A DNA stretch of 13,071 nucleotides from DATBAK01 sp036787815 (GCA_036787815.1 DAIQOP010000097.1:1-13071); one strand, 5' to 3'; shown: positions 1 through 7,077, counted from the stretch's first letter. Made by a program: numbers and translations. Notes: generated by a model not told the origin, from the sequence alone.

Positions 1-722
1 ACTGGATGGTGGGCGCGGGCGGCGCCGTGTACGCGTTCGGTTCGGTGGGCTGGCACTGCAACGCCCGCACCACGGGCGTCGTGCACTTCGAGCCGACGCC
101 GTCGCGGCACGGCTACTGGATCGTGAACCGCCTCGGGCAGGTGTACGCGTTCGGCGACGCGCACTCGCTCGGCAACGCGCCGGCGCTCCCGGCCGGCGAG
201 ACGGTGTCGAGCCTCTCGTCGACCCCCACGGGGAGGGGCTACTGGCTCTTCACCTCCCGCGGTCGGGCGTTGCACTACGGCGATGCGCACTCCTACGGCG
301 ACCTCTCGGGTCGGAGGCTGAACCAACCGGTGATCGGCTCGGTCGCGACGCCGTCGGGTCACGGCTACTTCATGGTCGCCTCCGACGGCGGGATCTTCAG
401 CTTCGGCGACGCGGGCTTCTACGGCTCGACCGGCGGGATCCGGCTGAACAAGCCGGTGAACGGGCTCGTTCCCACGTCGACGAATCGCGGCTACTGGCTC
501 GTGGCGTCCGACGGCGGGATCTTCGCGTTCGGCGACGCCCGCTTCCACGGTTCGATGGGCGGAACCCGGCTCAACCGACCGGTCGTCGGCATGGTGCGGT
601 ACGGCAGCGGCTACCTGATGGTCGGCTCCGACGGCGGGATCTTCGACTTCTCCGACAAGCCGTTCCTCGGCTCGCTCGCGGGCAAGCCCCTCGCGTTGCC
701 GATCGTGTCCGTCGCAACCTGA
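1..722 (+). CDS. Secreted repeat protein (GYW-DGGIF-FGDA repeats), 3' end only
   Basis: The frame is open from the window edge to TGA at 720-722, so this is the C-terminal part of a longer protein. The first in-frame ATG (position 6) lies inside a repeat, where a Trp codon precedes it as in the other GYW units, so it is not a real start. Repeats follow the pattern GY(W/F/L)-x-VASDGGIF-x-FGDA-x-FYGS, then a linker ending in LN(K/R/Q)PV. The GY pairs fall at residues 36, 78, 120, 162 and 202 counted from that ATG, a period of 42 residues; a partial unit lies before them. The last three units are close to consensus and the earlier ones diverge. The regular aromatic and glycine pattern suggests blades of a beta-propeller or a similar all-beta solenoid; that is inference. 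Such repeats are known to me from exported proteins of Acidimicrobiia, often fused to another domain, which here would lie upstream. The protein probably acts outside the cell; its ligand is unknown. Confidence 0.85.
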   Translation, partial: WMVGAGGAVYAFGSVGWHCNARTTGVVHFEPTPSRHGYWIVNRLGQVYAFGDAHSLGNAPALPAGETVSSLSSTPTGRGYWLFTSRGRALHYGDAHSYGDLSGRRLNQPVIGSVATPSGHGYFMVASDGGIFSFGDAGFYGSTGGIRLNKPVNGLVPTSTNRGYWLVASDGGIFAFGDARFHGSMGGTRLNRPVVGMVRYGSGYLMVGSDGGIFDFSDKPFLGSLAGKPLALPIVSVAT

Positions 723-726
723 GACA

Positions 727-767
727 CGCGGGTCCGGCCGGTCCGGCGGGACCGGCGGGAACCCGCG
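727..767 (+). terminator. Nested GC-rich hairpin after the repeat gene
   Basis: Four bases after the stop codon, CGCGGGT (727-733) pairs perfectly with ACCCGCG (761-767). Inside it CCGGTCC (738-744) pairs with GGACCGG (749-755) around a GGCG loop. The two stems stack into one long hairpin with a small internal loop. There is no T-tract, which is common for actinobacterial terminator candidates. Position and strength suggest a transcription end for the repeat gene that isolates the acyltransferase downstream. The structure is read directly; the function is inferred. Confidence 0.55.
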
Positions 768-800
768 AGGCAGAGCGACGCGGTGCACTCCGGCCGGGCG

Positions 801-817
801 CTCCACGTAAAGTGGAG
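801..817 (+). promoter_or_regulatory. Candidate promoter -10 inside an inverted repeat
   Basis: CTCCAC (801-806) and GTGGAG (812-817) form a perfect 6-bp inverted repeat around GTAAA. The middle contains TAAAGT (808-813), a reasonable -10 hexamer in a region that is otherwise almost all G/C. It ends five bases before a GTG (819) in the acyltransferase frame, the geometry of a leaderless transcript. I see no convincing -35. The repeat could be an operator overlapping the promoter. If this is coding sequence of a longer protein starting at GTG 783, the signal is fortuitous. Confidence 0.35.
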
Positions 818-818
818 G

Positions 819-2828
819 GTGTTCGGTCTACGGGAGCCTGACGTCTCGCGCGCCGCGCCGGCACGCGCCGCGGCCACGGCTCGGGCACCGGGTGTCGACG
901 GTGCGGGCCGCGGATCCGGAGCCCGATTGCCGTACCTGCCGGGCCTCGACGGTCTGCGCGCGGTCTCGGTCGTCGCGGTGCTGCTCTACCACTACCGCGG
1001 CGATCGGTCGCTGCTGCGCGGCGGGTTCCTGGGCGTCGAGGTGTTCTTCGTCATCAGCGGTTACCTGATCACCAGCCTGCTCCTCGCGGAGTCCCGCACC
1101 TCCGCGCGCATCGACCTGCGGCAGTTCTGGGCCCGGCGTATCCGCCGGTTGTGGCCCGCATTGGTCGCGATGATGCTCGTGACCGGGCTGATCGTCGCGA
1201 TCTTCTACCACGAGGATCTCGGCCGGTTGCGGGGCGACCTCGCGTTCGGTTTCTACGCGGAGAACTGGTGGCACATCGTGCACGGCGTGTCGTACGTCGA
1301 CCTCGCGGCCGACGCCGGCCGCCGCCAACCGTTCCAGCACCTCTGGTCGCTCGCGGTCGAGGAGCAGTTCTACGTCGTGTGGCCACTGCTCTTCGTGCTC
1401 GGGCGGTGGTTCGGGCTCGGTCGGTTGCGGGTCTTCACCGCGGTCATCGCGGTGCTCTCGTGGTTGGCGATGGTGTGGTTCGCGACGCACGGCAACCAGA
1501 ACCACGCGTACCTCGGCACCGAGGCGCGCGCGTACGGACCGCTCGTCGGCGCGCTGCTCGCGTTCGTGTACCCGCCCCGACGCCGGTCCGTGAGCGTCGG
1601 GGCGCGTGCCGGCGCGATCCTCGACCTCGCGGGTGCCGCCTCGTTGATCGGGCTCGCGACGTTGTTCGTCACCGCGCGCCAGACGAGCACGTGGTTGTAC
1701 GTCGGCGGGTTCCCGTTGACCGACCTCTTCACCGTCGTGTTGATCACCGTGATCGTCAGTCCCGCGGCCGATGTCAGCCGCGTGCTCGGATCCCGCCCGT
1801 TGCAGTGGATCGGCCTCCGTTCGTACGGGATCTACCTCTGGGGCATCGGGATATTCGAGTTCACCCGCCCGAACCTCGATCTGCACACGCCCTCGGCGGT
1901 CACGCTCGTGCTGCGCGTACTGCTGGTCGCCGCGGTGGTCGAGCTCTCGTTCCGCTTCGTCGAGACACCCGTGCGCCGCGGCGCGTTCCTCTCGGCGATG
2001 CACGAGCTGCGCGTCGCGACCGGTGAACGCCGGCACCTGCTCCGGCGCCGCTGGCGGGTCGCGGGCGCGGGAGTGATCGCGAGCGTGCTGTTCCTCGGTG
2101 CCGCCGCGGTCGCGGCCCGGCCACCGAACGACCTCCAGATCGTCGGCGGGCACACCGCCGTCGGTGGTGGCGACTGCGTCGTCACCGGCAAGTGCGCGCT
2201 GCCGACGGCGCCGGCCGGCGTCACCGCGACGACCAGCCCGCGCACCTCGACGACCCACCGGGGCAGGCCCGGCTCGACCACGCCGCCGACGAGTGCGCCG
2301 GTGTCGGTACCGGGCTGGAAGGTCTCGGCCGTCGGTGATTCGGTGCTGCTCGGCGCGTCGAGCGCGGTCGAGCACACGCTCACCGGCCCGGTCGGAGGCG
2401 CGGTGCTCGTGAACGCGGCCGTGAGCCGGCACGCCGGAACCTGCCTCCAGGTGCTACAGGCGTTCGCGCGCAGGTCGTTGCTCGGACCGCTGGTGATCGT
2501 GCACTGCGGAAACAACGGTGCGCTCGGCGTCGGGTTCGTCGACCAGGTGATGCGCATCGTCGGCCGCAACCGCCGGGTCGTGTTCGTGTCCCTGAAGGTG
2601 CCTCGCTCGTGGCAGGACACCGACAACGCCCAGCTCGTTCACGACGTCGCGCCGTATCCCAACGCGCGGATCTTCGATTGGCACAGCATCGGCACCGGAT
2701 TGTCGCCGCAGAACGCGTACTTCTACGCCGACGGGTACCACCTCACTCCCGCCGGCCGCGAGTACTACGCGACGCACCTGCTGAAGGTGCTGACGATCTG
2801 GCATTGGGTAGGGGAGGGTGGCGGATGA
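819..2828 (+). CDS. Membrane acyltransferase-3 with C-terminal SGNH domain
   Basis: This is an integral-membrane O-acyltransferase (OafA/OatA-like) that should carry acyl groups, usually acetyl, across the membrane to a cell-surface glycan or peptidoglycan. With the start at GTG 819 it has 669 residues. Acyltransferase-3 signatures are visible: YLPGLDGLRA (about 39-48), the conserved His of LLYHY (58), FLGVEVFFVISGYLI (70-84), FWARRIRRLWPA and WSLAVEEQFYVVWP (176-189), with about ten hydrophobic helices up to residue 432. A Thr/Pro-rich linker (about 463-498) leads to an SGNH hydrolase-like domain: GDS with Ser508, HCGNNG (562-567) and DGYH with Asp638 and His641, so the catalytic triad looks intact. 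The fusion resembles OatA, where the SGNH half completes acetyl transfer outside the cell. The start is uncertain: GTG 819 follows a -10-like TAAAGT; GTG 783 would add 12 residues; TTG 927 gives LPYLPG directly. The last codon overlaps the next gene (ATGA), indicating coupled translation. Confidence 0.9.
   Translation: MFGLREPDVSRAAPARAAATARAPGVDGAGRGSGARLPYLPGLDGLRAVSVVAVLLYHYRGDRSLLRGGFLGVEVFFVISGYLITSLLLAESRTSARIDLRQFWARRIRRLWPALVAMMLVTGLIVAIFYHEDLGRLRGDLAFGFYAENWWHIVHGVSYVDLAADAGRRQPFQHLWSLAVEEQFYVVWPLLFVLGRWFGLGRLRVFTAVIAVLSWLAMVWFATHGNQNHAYLGTEARAYGPLVGALLAFVYPPRRRSVSVGARAGAILDLAGAASLIGLATLFVTARQTSTWLYVGGFPLTDLFTVVLITVIVSPAADVSRVLGSRPLQWIGLRSYGIYLWGIGIFEFTRPNLDLHTPSAVTLVLRVLLVAAVVELSFRFVETPVRRGAFLSAMHELRVATGERRHLLRRRWRVAGAGVIASVLFLGAAAVAARPPNDLQIVGGHTAVGGGDCVVTGKCALPTAPAGVTATTSPRTSTTHRGRPGSTTPPTSAPVSVPGWKVSAVGDSVLLGASSAVEHTLTGPVGGAVLVNAAVSRHAGTCLQVLQAFARRSLLGPLVIVHCGNNGALGVGFVDQVMRIVGRNRRVVFVSLKVPRSWQDTDNAQLVHDVAPYPNARIFDWHSIGTGLSPQNAYFYADGYHLTPAGREYYATHLLKVLTIWHWVGEGGG
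2811..2818 (+). promoter_or_regulatory. Strong Shine-Dalgarno deciding the DegT start
   Basis: GGGGAGGG lies six bases before ATG 2825, inside the last codons of the acyltransferase gene. The reading frame stays open well upstream (to about 2609), but only this ATG has a good ribosome site, and the family-like sequence (MIDKRVLYATAVYG) begins exactly here. The longer frame is therefore rejected. Confidence 0.7.
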
Positions 2829-4042
2829 TCGACAAGCGCGTGCTCTACGCGACCGCGGTGTACGGGCGCGACGAGATCGACGCCGTGCTCGCCGTGCTCG
2901 ACGACGGCAAGGGAACGCTGCGCATCGGCAAGCACGTCGACGAGATGGAGCGGCGGGTGGCCGAGCTCTTCGGCAAGTCGTCGGGCGTGATGTGCAACTC
3001 GGGCTCCTCCGCGCTGTACCTCGCGGTCGAGCTGCTCGATCTCCCTCCTGGCTCCGAGGTGATCACGTCTCCACTCACCTTCTCGACCGATCTCGCGCCA
3101 CTCGTGCGCGCGGGCCTGGTGCCGGTGTTCGTCGACGTCGAGCCCGACACGTTCAATGTCGACGTCGATGAGATCGAGGCGATGGTCGGCCCGGCGACGC
3201 GGGCGATCCTCTTGCCCAACCTCGCCGGCAACGCGCCCGACTGGGACCGCGTCCGCGAGATCGCCGATCGGCACGGGCTCGCCGTCGTCGAAGACTCGTG
3301 CGACGCCCTCGGCGCGAAGCTGCGCGGCACCCCGACGGGAACGCGCGCCGACATCTCGGTCACGAGCTTCGCGCTGTCGCACATCATCACGTGCGCCGGC
3401 AACGGAGGCATGGTGCTCCTCGACGACGAAGGGCTGCGCGACCGGTGCCTGTCGTTACGGCGCTGGGGTCGGCGCTCGGAGCGCCAACTGTTCGGGTCGG
3501 CGAAGGGCACGCGCAACTTTTGGGAAGACCTCGACGGTGTCCGCTACGACAGCCTGTTCATCTTCGACGACGTCGCGTGGAACTTCGAGCCCTCGGAGCT
3601 GGGCGCCGCGTTCGGTGTGCAGCAGCTGCGCAGGCTGCCCGAGAACCGGGCTCGCCGGCAGCGCAGCTTCGCCCTCTACTGCGAGCTGCTCGATCGCTAC
3701 CCCGAGAAGTTCGTCGCGCCCCGCCAGACCGCGGAGCTCGAGACCGCGTGGCTGTCGTTCGTGTTCCTCCTGCAGCCCGACGCGGGCTTCACGCGCGGCG
3801 ATCTGCAGGTCGCGCTCGAGGCCGTCGGCATCGACACCCGAACCGTCTGGACGGGCAACGCGGCGCGCCAACCGATGATGCAGGGCGTCCCGTTCCGCGT
3901 GCCGGAGTCGGGCCTCCCGAACGCCGACGCGGTGATGGAGCGCGGCATCTTGGTGCCGATGAGCCACGCGCTGGAAGACGACGACATCGCGTACGTCTGC
4001 GATCAGATCGAAGCCTTCGTCACCGGCCGCGCACTGTCCTGA
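2825..4042 (+). CDS. DegT/StrS-fold PLP protein, ColD/E1-like sugar 3-dehydratase
   Basis: 405 residues, the normal length for the DegT/DnrJ/EryC1/StrS family, which acts on nucleotide-linked keto sugars in the cytoplasm. Visible family motifs: NSGSSALYLAVELL (58-71), SPLTFSTDLAPLVRAGLVPVFVDV (82-105), EDSCDALGAKLRG with the PLP-ring Asp157, SFALSHIIT (181-189) and LRRWGRR (211-217). In sugar aminotransferases the sixth residue of the SFxxxK motif is the lysine that binds PLP; here it is His186 (CAC, 3380-3382). Histidine at this place, together with the CDALG motif, is characteristic of ColD (GDP-4-keto-6-deoxymannose 3-dehydratase) and E1 (RfbH/DdhC/AscC), which remove the C3 hydroxyl with PMP/PLP. 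The clustered cysteines of the E1 iron-sulfur site are not evident, so ColD-like chemistry is more likely. The substrate sugar is not readable from sequence. The gene overlaps the acyltransferase stop by ATGA, so both probably serve one surface-glycan pathway. Automatic annotation as an aminotransferase is probably wrong. Confidence 0.85.
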   Translation: MIDKRVLYATAVYGRDEIDAVLAVLDDGKGTLRIGKHVDEMERRVAELFGKSSGVMCNSGSSALYLAVELLDLPPGSEVITSPLTFSTDLAPLVRAGLVPVFVDVEPDTFNVDVDEIEAMVGPATRAILLPNLAGNAPDWDRVREIADRHGLAVVEDSCDALGAKLRGTPTGTRADISVTSFALSHIITCAGNGGMVLLDDEGLRDRCLSLRRWGRRSERQLFGSAKGTRNFWEDLDGVRYDSLFIFDDVAWNFEPSELGAAFGVQQLRRLPENRARRQRSFALYCELLDRYPEKFVAPRQTAELETAWLSFVFLLQPDAGFTRGDLQVALEAVGIDTRTVWTGNAARQPMMQGVPFRVPESGLPNADAVMERGILVPMSHALEDDDIAYVCDQIEAFVTGRALS

Positions 4043-4099
4043 TGACGACATCCCGGCGTGGAGCGGGCGAACCGCGATCACGGCGGGCCTGACGCCCGG

Positions 4100-4726
4100 T
4101 TACGGCGGTGGGAGCCTCGTCTTGCGGAGCTCCGCGAACCCCGAGGCGCCGATGTCGCCGAGGTTGAGTGGCCCACCCGACAGCTCGACGCCGAAGGCGG
4201 TCGCCTCGCGTGCGTGGATACCGGGTTGCCCCTCGTGGTACGGGCCCGTCGCCGTCCAGTTCGCGAGGATCGAAGCCGGGAAGCTCGACAGCGAGTGCGT
4301 GTGCACACCCGACGACCGGACCGCTCGCTGTGCGGTGGTCGTGCATCCGTCGATGCGTTGCTCGGAGCCCGACATGGGCACGTGGCGGAGATTGAGGGCC
4401 GCGCCGCTCATCTTCGCCCCGATCGCGAAGATCGTGCGGTCCTCGGGCAGGGATCCCGAGAACGAGCGGAACACCTCTTGGTCGTGGGCCGCGTCGCAGA
4501 ATTGCTGGGACACGAAGAAGAACAACGACGGGCTCTCGCCCTGGGTCTCCGTCACCTGGAGGCTGACGTTCGACGCCGTCGGGCCGTCGATCAGCCAGCT
4601 GCCGACGGCATCGAAGGTCGGCAGCGTCGCCGCGCCGGCGGCCGGGATCGGCATCGATCCGACCGCGGTCGCCAGTGCGATCGTGAAGGCGGCACATCCC
4701 ACGCGGGCCGAGATCGACGAGATCAT
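4100..4726 (-). CDS. Small secreted protein of unknown function
   Basis: 208 residues on the minus strand. I do not recognise a family. The N-terminus reads as a Sec signal peptide: a short polar start, a hydrophobic stretch (about 9-24), then PAAGAAT with a likely cleavage near residue 32. The mature part is about 175 residues, mostly beta-like, with only two cysteines (77 and 128) that could form one disulfide after export. Motifs worth noting are GSWLIDGPTASNVSLQVTET (42-61) and ANWTATGPYHEG (155-166). ATG 4726 is the only plausible start because it gives a complete signal peptide; no Shine-Dalgarno is seen, in keeping with the leaderless promoter proposed just upstream. It lies 75 bases downstream of the LCP gene on the same strand, so it could also be transcribed from there. 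It converges on the DegT gene with a 57-base gap. Confidence 0.75.
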   Translation of the reverse strand: MISSISARVGCAAFTIALATAVGSMPIPAAGAATLPTFDAVGSWLIDGPTASNVSLQVTETQGESPSLFFFVSQQFCDAAHDQEVFRSFSGSLPEDRTIFAIGAKMSGAALNLRHVPMSGSEQRIDGCTTTAQRAVRSSGVHTHSLSSFPASILANWTATGPYHEGQPGIHAREATAFGVELSGGPLNLGDIGASGFAELRKTRLPPP

Positions 4727-4733
4727 GGCCGTG

Positions 4734-4762
4734 AGGGTACGACCACGTACGGCACCCGTCCA
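4734..4762 (-). promoter_or_regulatory. Candidate leaderless promoter of the secreted protein
   Basis: On the minus strand TGGACG (4762-4757) is separated by 17 bases from TACCCT (4739-4734), which ends seven bases before ATG 4726. Four of six bases match the -35 consensus, and the -10 fits TAnnnT. The spacing to the ATG suits a leaderless mRNA, common in Actinobacteria. A short inverted repeat GTACG-ACCA-CGTAC (4737-4750) overlaps the -10 and could bind a regulator. All functional statements here are inference. Confidence 0.35.
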
Positions 4763-4801
4763 TGGTCGGCGTTTCCAGGTCGGGTCACCGTGTGCGCAGG
4801 G

Positions 4802-6286
4802 TCAGGTGCAACCCACGGCGGGCCGGCCGGCGACCGCGGGCGGGGCGGTCACACCCGGGGTCGTGCCCGGGTTCGCGGCCAACGTCGTGACGGTCGATCC
4901 GGTCGGGGCCTCGGGATGGGATCCCGGCGCCGCGATCCCGACGAAGTCGGCGCCGAGCACCACGACGACGTCGGCACCCGCCGTACCGGACGCCGAGGAG
5001 CTCTGCTCGAGCAGGCCGGCACCACCGAGGTACGACGCGACGATCTCGGCCTTCGCGAGATTTCCCGCCGTGTAGCGCACCTGCGTGTACACGTAGTCGT
5101 GCTGATCGGCGTCGCCGGGCGCACCGCCGCTCGCGAACCCGGCCGCGTGCAGCGCCGTGGCCGCGGTGCCGGCAACGTGCAGCACGCCCGAGCCGTTGAG
5201 CACCCGCACCCGGATCTGCGAGCGAGTGATCTTGGTCGCAGCGCCGCCGGACGAGCGGGTGAAGTCGCCCAACAACGCGAAGATCGGCGCCGCCTGCACG
5301 GGGAGCAGTTGCTGCGTCGACGTGGCGCCGACCATCACCGGGGCCGTCGGGATCGTCACCATCTTCACGGCGCCGGGGTCGACGCTGCGGAACGCGAGCA
5401 CGAGGCTGAAGAACTCGCGTAGGCCCATGCTCGGGTCGGCCTCGAGATGCGGAACGATCTTCTCGACCAACGCCTTCGCGGTGAGCGGGTTGCGCGCGCC
5501 CTTCTTGATCGCCTCGCTCGCGAGGCTGCGGATGAAGTACTGCTGGCGACCGATCCGCCCGATGTCGGATCGGCCGTCCTTCGCCCAGTGCCGCGGGTCG
5601 TTCCCGCTCGTGGGCGTCTTGTACTGGTAGTACCGCGAGCGCGCGTACGCGAGCGCCTCCAGCCCGTCGAGCGGGACGCACCCAGCGGTCTTCACGTAGA
5701 GCCCGGTCTTCGCGTCGAACGCGGGCGCAGGGAAGAAGAGGTGCACCTTGCCGATCGCGTTCACGACGTCGGTGAACGTGTCGAAATCGAGCTTCAGGTA
5801 GTGATTGACGTGGAATCGGAAGTCGTCCTGGATCGTGCGGATCAGGGTGCTCGCGCCGTACGAGAACGCGGCGTTGATCTTCTGCGTGCCGTGACCGGGG
5901 ATCGGTACCCACGTGTCGCGCGGTATCGACACGAGGAAGCCGCGGCCCGGAGCGCGAGGGTCGACGTGGGCGATCATGATCACGTCGGCGAGGTTCTCCG
6001 GGTTGGTGCGCGGCGTGCCGAAGTGCTCGGCCGCGACAGCGTCGTGCACGAACCCACGCGTATCGGAGCCGACGATGAGGTAGTTGGCGGGCTCCGTCGC
6101 GCCCACGCGCTGGATCAGGCCGGGGTCGAGACGCGGGTGGTGGATCTTGGCGACCTGGTCGTTGGCGAACCAGTACGCGTAGCCGAGGGTGCCGACCGTC
6201 GCGAGGCTCATGATCGCGAGGGCGGCGACGAAACGGAACGCCAGGACGCGCCACCGCCACACCGGCTCAGGCGTCATGGCGACCAT
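4802..6286 (-). CDS. LCP-family glycopolymer transferase with LytR_C domain
   Basis: A LytR-CpsA-Psr protein of 494 residues. The family transfers polyprenyl-linked glycopolymers to peptidoglycan on the outer face of the membrane. Order of parts: short cytoplasmic N-terminus, one membrane helix (about 17-38), LCP domain (about 68-260), LytR_C domain starting at RVRVLNGSG (359-367), and a Thr/Pro/Gly tail. LCP signatures are present: VGSDTRG with Asp75 and Arg77, NLADVIMI with Asp101, SIPRDTWVPIPGHGTQKINAAF with Arg123 and Asp124, DGLEALAYARSR with Arg216 and Arg218, and GRIGRQQ with Arg247. These are the residues that bind the polyprenyl phosphate and Mg2+. The stop is TGA at 4804-4802. Two starts are possible, ATG 6286 and ATG 6277 (three residues shorter); neither has a strong ribosome site. 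Nearby PBP and sugar-modifying genes fit a wall-glycan role, but the polymer is unknown. Confidence 0.93.
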   Translation of the reverse strand: MVAMTPEPVWRWRVLAFRFVAALAIMSLATVGTLGYAYWFANDQVAKIHHPRLDPGLIQRVGATEPANYLIVGSDTRGFVHDAVAAEHFGTPRTNPENLADVIMIAHVDPRAPGRGFLVSIPRDTWVPIPGHGTQKINAAFSYGASTLIRTIQDDFRFHVNHYLKLDFDTFTDVVNAIGKVHLFFPAPAFDAKTGLYVKTAGCVPLDGLEALAYARSRYYQYKTPTSGNDPRHWAKDGRSDIGRIGRQQYFIRSLASEAIKKGARNPLTAKALVEKIVPHLEADPSMGLREFFSLVLAFRSVDPGAVKMVTIPTAPVMVGATSTQQLLPVQAAPIFALLGDFTRSSGGAATKITRSQIRVRVLNGSGVLHVAGTAATALHAAGFASGGAPGDADQHDYVYTQVRYTAGNLAKAEIVASYLGGAGLLEQSSSASGTAGADVVVVLGADFVGIAAPGSHPEAPTGSTVTTLAANPGTTPGVTAPPAVAGRPAVGCT

Positions 6287-6375
6287 GCTTGCAGACCACG
6301 GCTCCGAGACGACGGTTGCCAGAGCACCACGGTCGTGACGGGCCGCGCGCTGCGATGGCAGAAGAAGGGGCGGGG

Positions 6376-6403
6376 GAGTGGTGACGGTGGGGTTTCACCA
6401 CTC
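6376..6403 (-). terminator. 9-bp perfect hairpin between DUF998 and LCP genes
   Basis: GAGTGGTGA (6376-6384) is the exact reverse complement of TCACCACTC (6395-6403), with a 10-base loop. It begins 11 bases after the stop of the DUF998 gene in the direction of its transcription and is followed on that strand by a C/T-rich run rather than a T-tract. The most likely role is a terminator separating the DUF998 gene from the LCP gene. An operator for the LCP gene, whose ATG is about 90 bases further on, is the alternative. Confidence 0.5.
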
Positions 6404-6414
6404 GTCCCGCCGGA

Positions 6415-7077
6415 TCAACCGTACGGATCCGAACATGAAGAATGAGTGAGAGCGCGTCCGGTGCGGAGGATCTCGATGGCGCTCACCACGATCCACCCGT
6501 CGACGACTCCGAGGCCGAGTCGCTGGAAGAACCCGTGCGCCGGGCCCGCGACGGTCACCAGCAGGCACGCACCCGACACGATGCCCGTGAGCACCGACGC
6601 CCGCGCCCAGGCCGACCTTCCGTCCCGGGCGAACGCGCGGGCCGCCAGCAGCGGCGTCGCCGCGAGGGTCACGTAGCCGGCGGTGGCGAAGCAGGCGTGC
6701 ACGGTGTCGCGGGTCGGGGCCCCGAGCGGCGACGCCGCCACGGCGAGCGTCGCGATCCCGGTCGCGAAGGCCGTCAGCCAGGCCGGCCCGCCGAGCGCCG
6801 CGCGCAGCGCCCGTGAGTACACGGGGACACCGACACCGAACACCACGAACCCGGCGGTCATCGCGGCGCGCGTCGGGGCACCGGTCTCGGCCAGACGGCT
6901 GATCGCGTCCTGCGCGGCCGAGTAGTGCCGCGCCGAGAGCCCCGCCAGCGACCACGCGCCGACGAATGCCACGGGGCCGGCTACGCCCCCGGCGGCGAGG
7001 CGCCGGACCGACGACCGGAGGAGTGGCCGCTGACCTGGTGTCTGACCTGGTGTCTGACCTGGTGTTTCCGGCGCCAA
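6415..7077 (-). CDS. DUF998-type six-helix membrane protein
   Basis: 220 residues with about six hydrophobic helices (roughly 30-47, 72-92, 100-118, 127-147, 157-177 and 187-205). The start GGVAGPVAFVGAW, the following HYSAAQDAISRLAETGAP (51-68) and the small-residue helices match the DUF998 family of bacterial membrane proteins, whose function is not known. The reading begins at TTG 7077 with AGGG nine bases upstream. The first 17 residues include TPGQ three times in a row, encoded by a triple 12-bp repeat; this is not part of the DUF998 fold, and no later in-frame start precedes the first helix convincingly. It is divergent from the PBP gene, with only 17 bases between the two chosen starts. 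A hairpin after the stop suggests it is transcribed alone. Confidence 0.75.
   Translation of the reverse strand: MAPETPGQTPGQTPGQRPLLRSSVRRLAAGGVAGPVAFVGAWSLAGLSARHYSAAQDAISRLAETGAPTRAAMTAGFVVFGVGVPVYSRALRAALGGPAWLTAFATGIATLAVAASPLGAPTRDTVHACFATAGYVTLAATPLLAARAFARDGRSAWARASVLTGIVSGACLLVTVAGPAHGFFQRLGLGVVDGWIVVSAIEILRTGRALTHSSCSDPYG
7031..7066. repeat. Triple tandem 12-bp repeat
   Basis: TGACCTGGTGTC occurs three times head to tail (7031-7042, 7043-7054, 7055-7066), the last copy ending in T instead of C. Read on the minus strand it encodes TPGQ three times at the N-terminus of the DUF998 protein. It ends 28 bases before the ATG of the PBP gene. It could be a simple slippage repeat in coding DNA or an array of regulator sites for the divergent pair. 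Confidence 0.9.

Noticed and set aside
828..2432. Long minus-strand open frame opposite the acyltransferase
   Set aside because: Its composition is that of a codon-position shadow with no motifs, while the + strand holds clear acyltransferase-3 and GDS motifs.
2609..2824. N-terminal extension of the DegT gene
   Set aside because: It lies within the SGNH domain of the preceding gene, is Arg-rich, and the strong ribosome site is at 2811-2818 before ATG 2825.
4084..4098. Small hairpin CGGGC-CTGAC-GCCCG between the convergent DegT and secreted protein genes
   Set aside because: Only five base pairs with no T-tract, and expected often by chance at this GC content; too weak to call a terminator.
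4058..5422. Long plus-strand open frame across the secreted protein and LCP genes
   Set aside because: Arg/Gly-rich shadow with no motifs; the minus strand gives a signal peptide and all LCP signatures.
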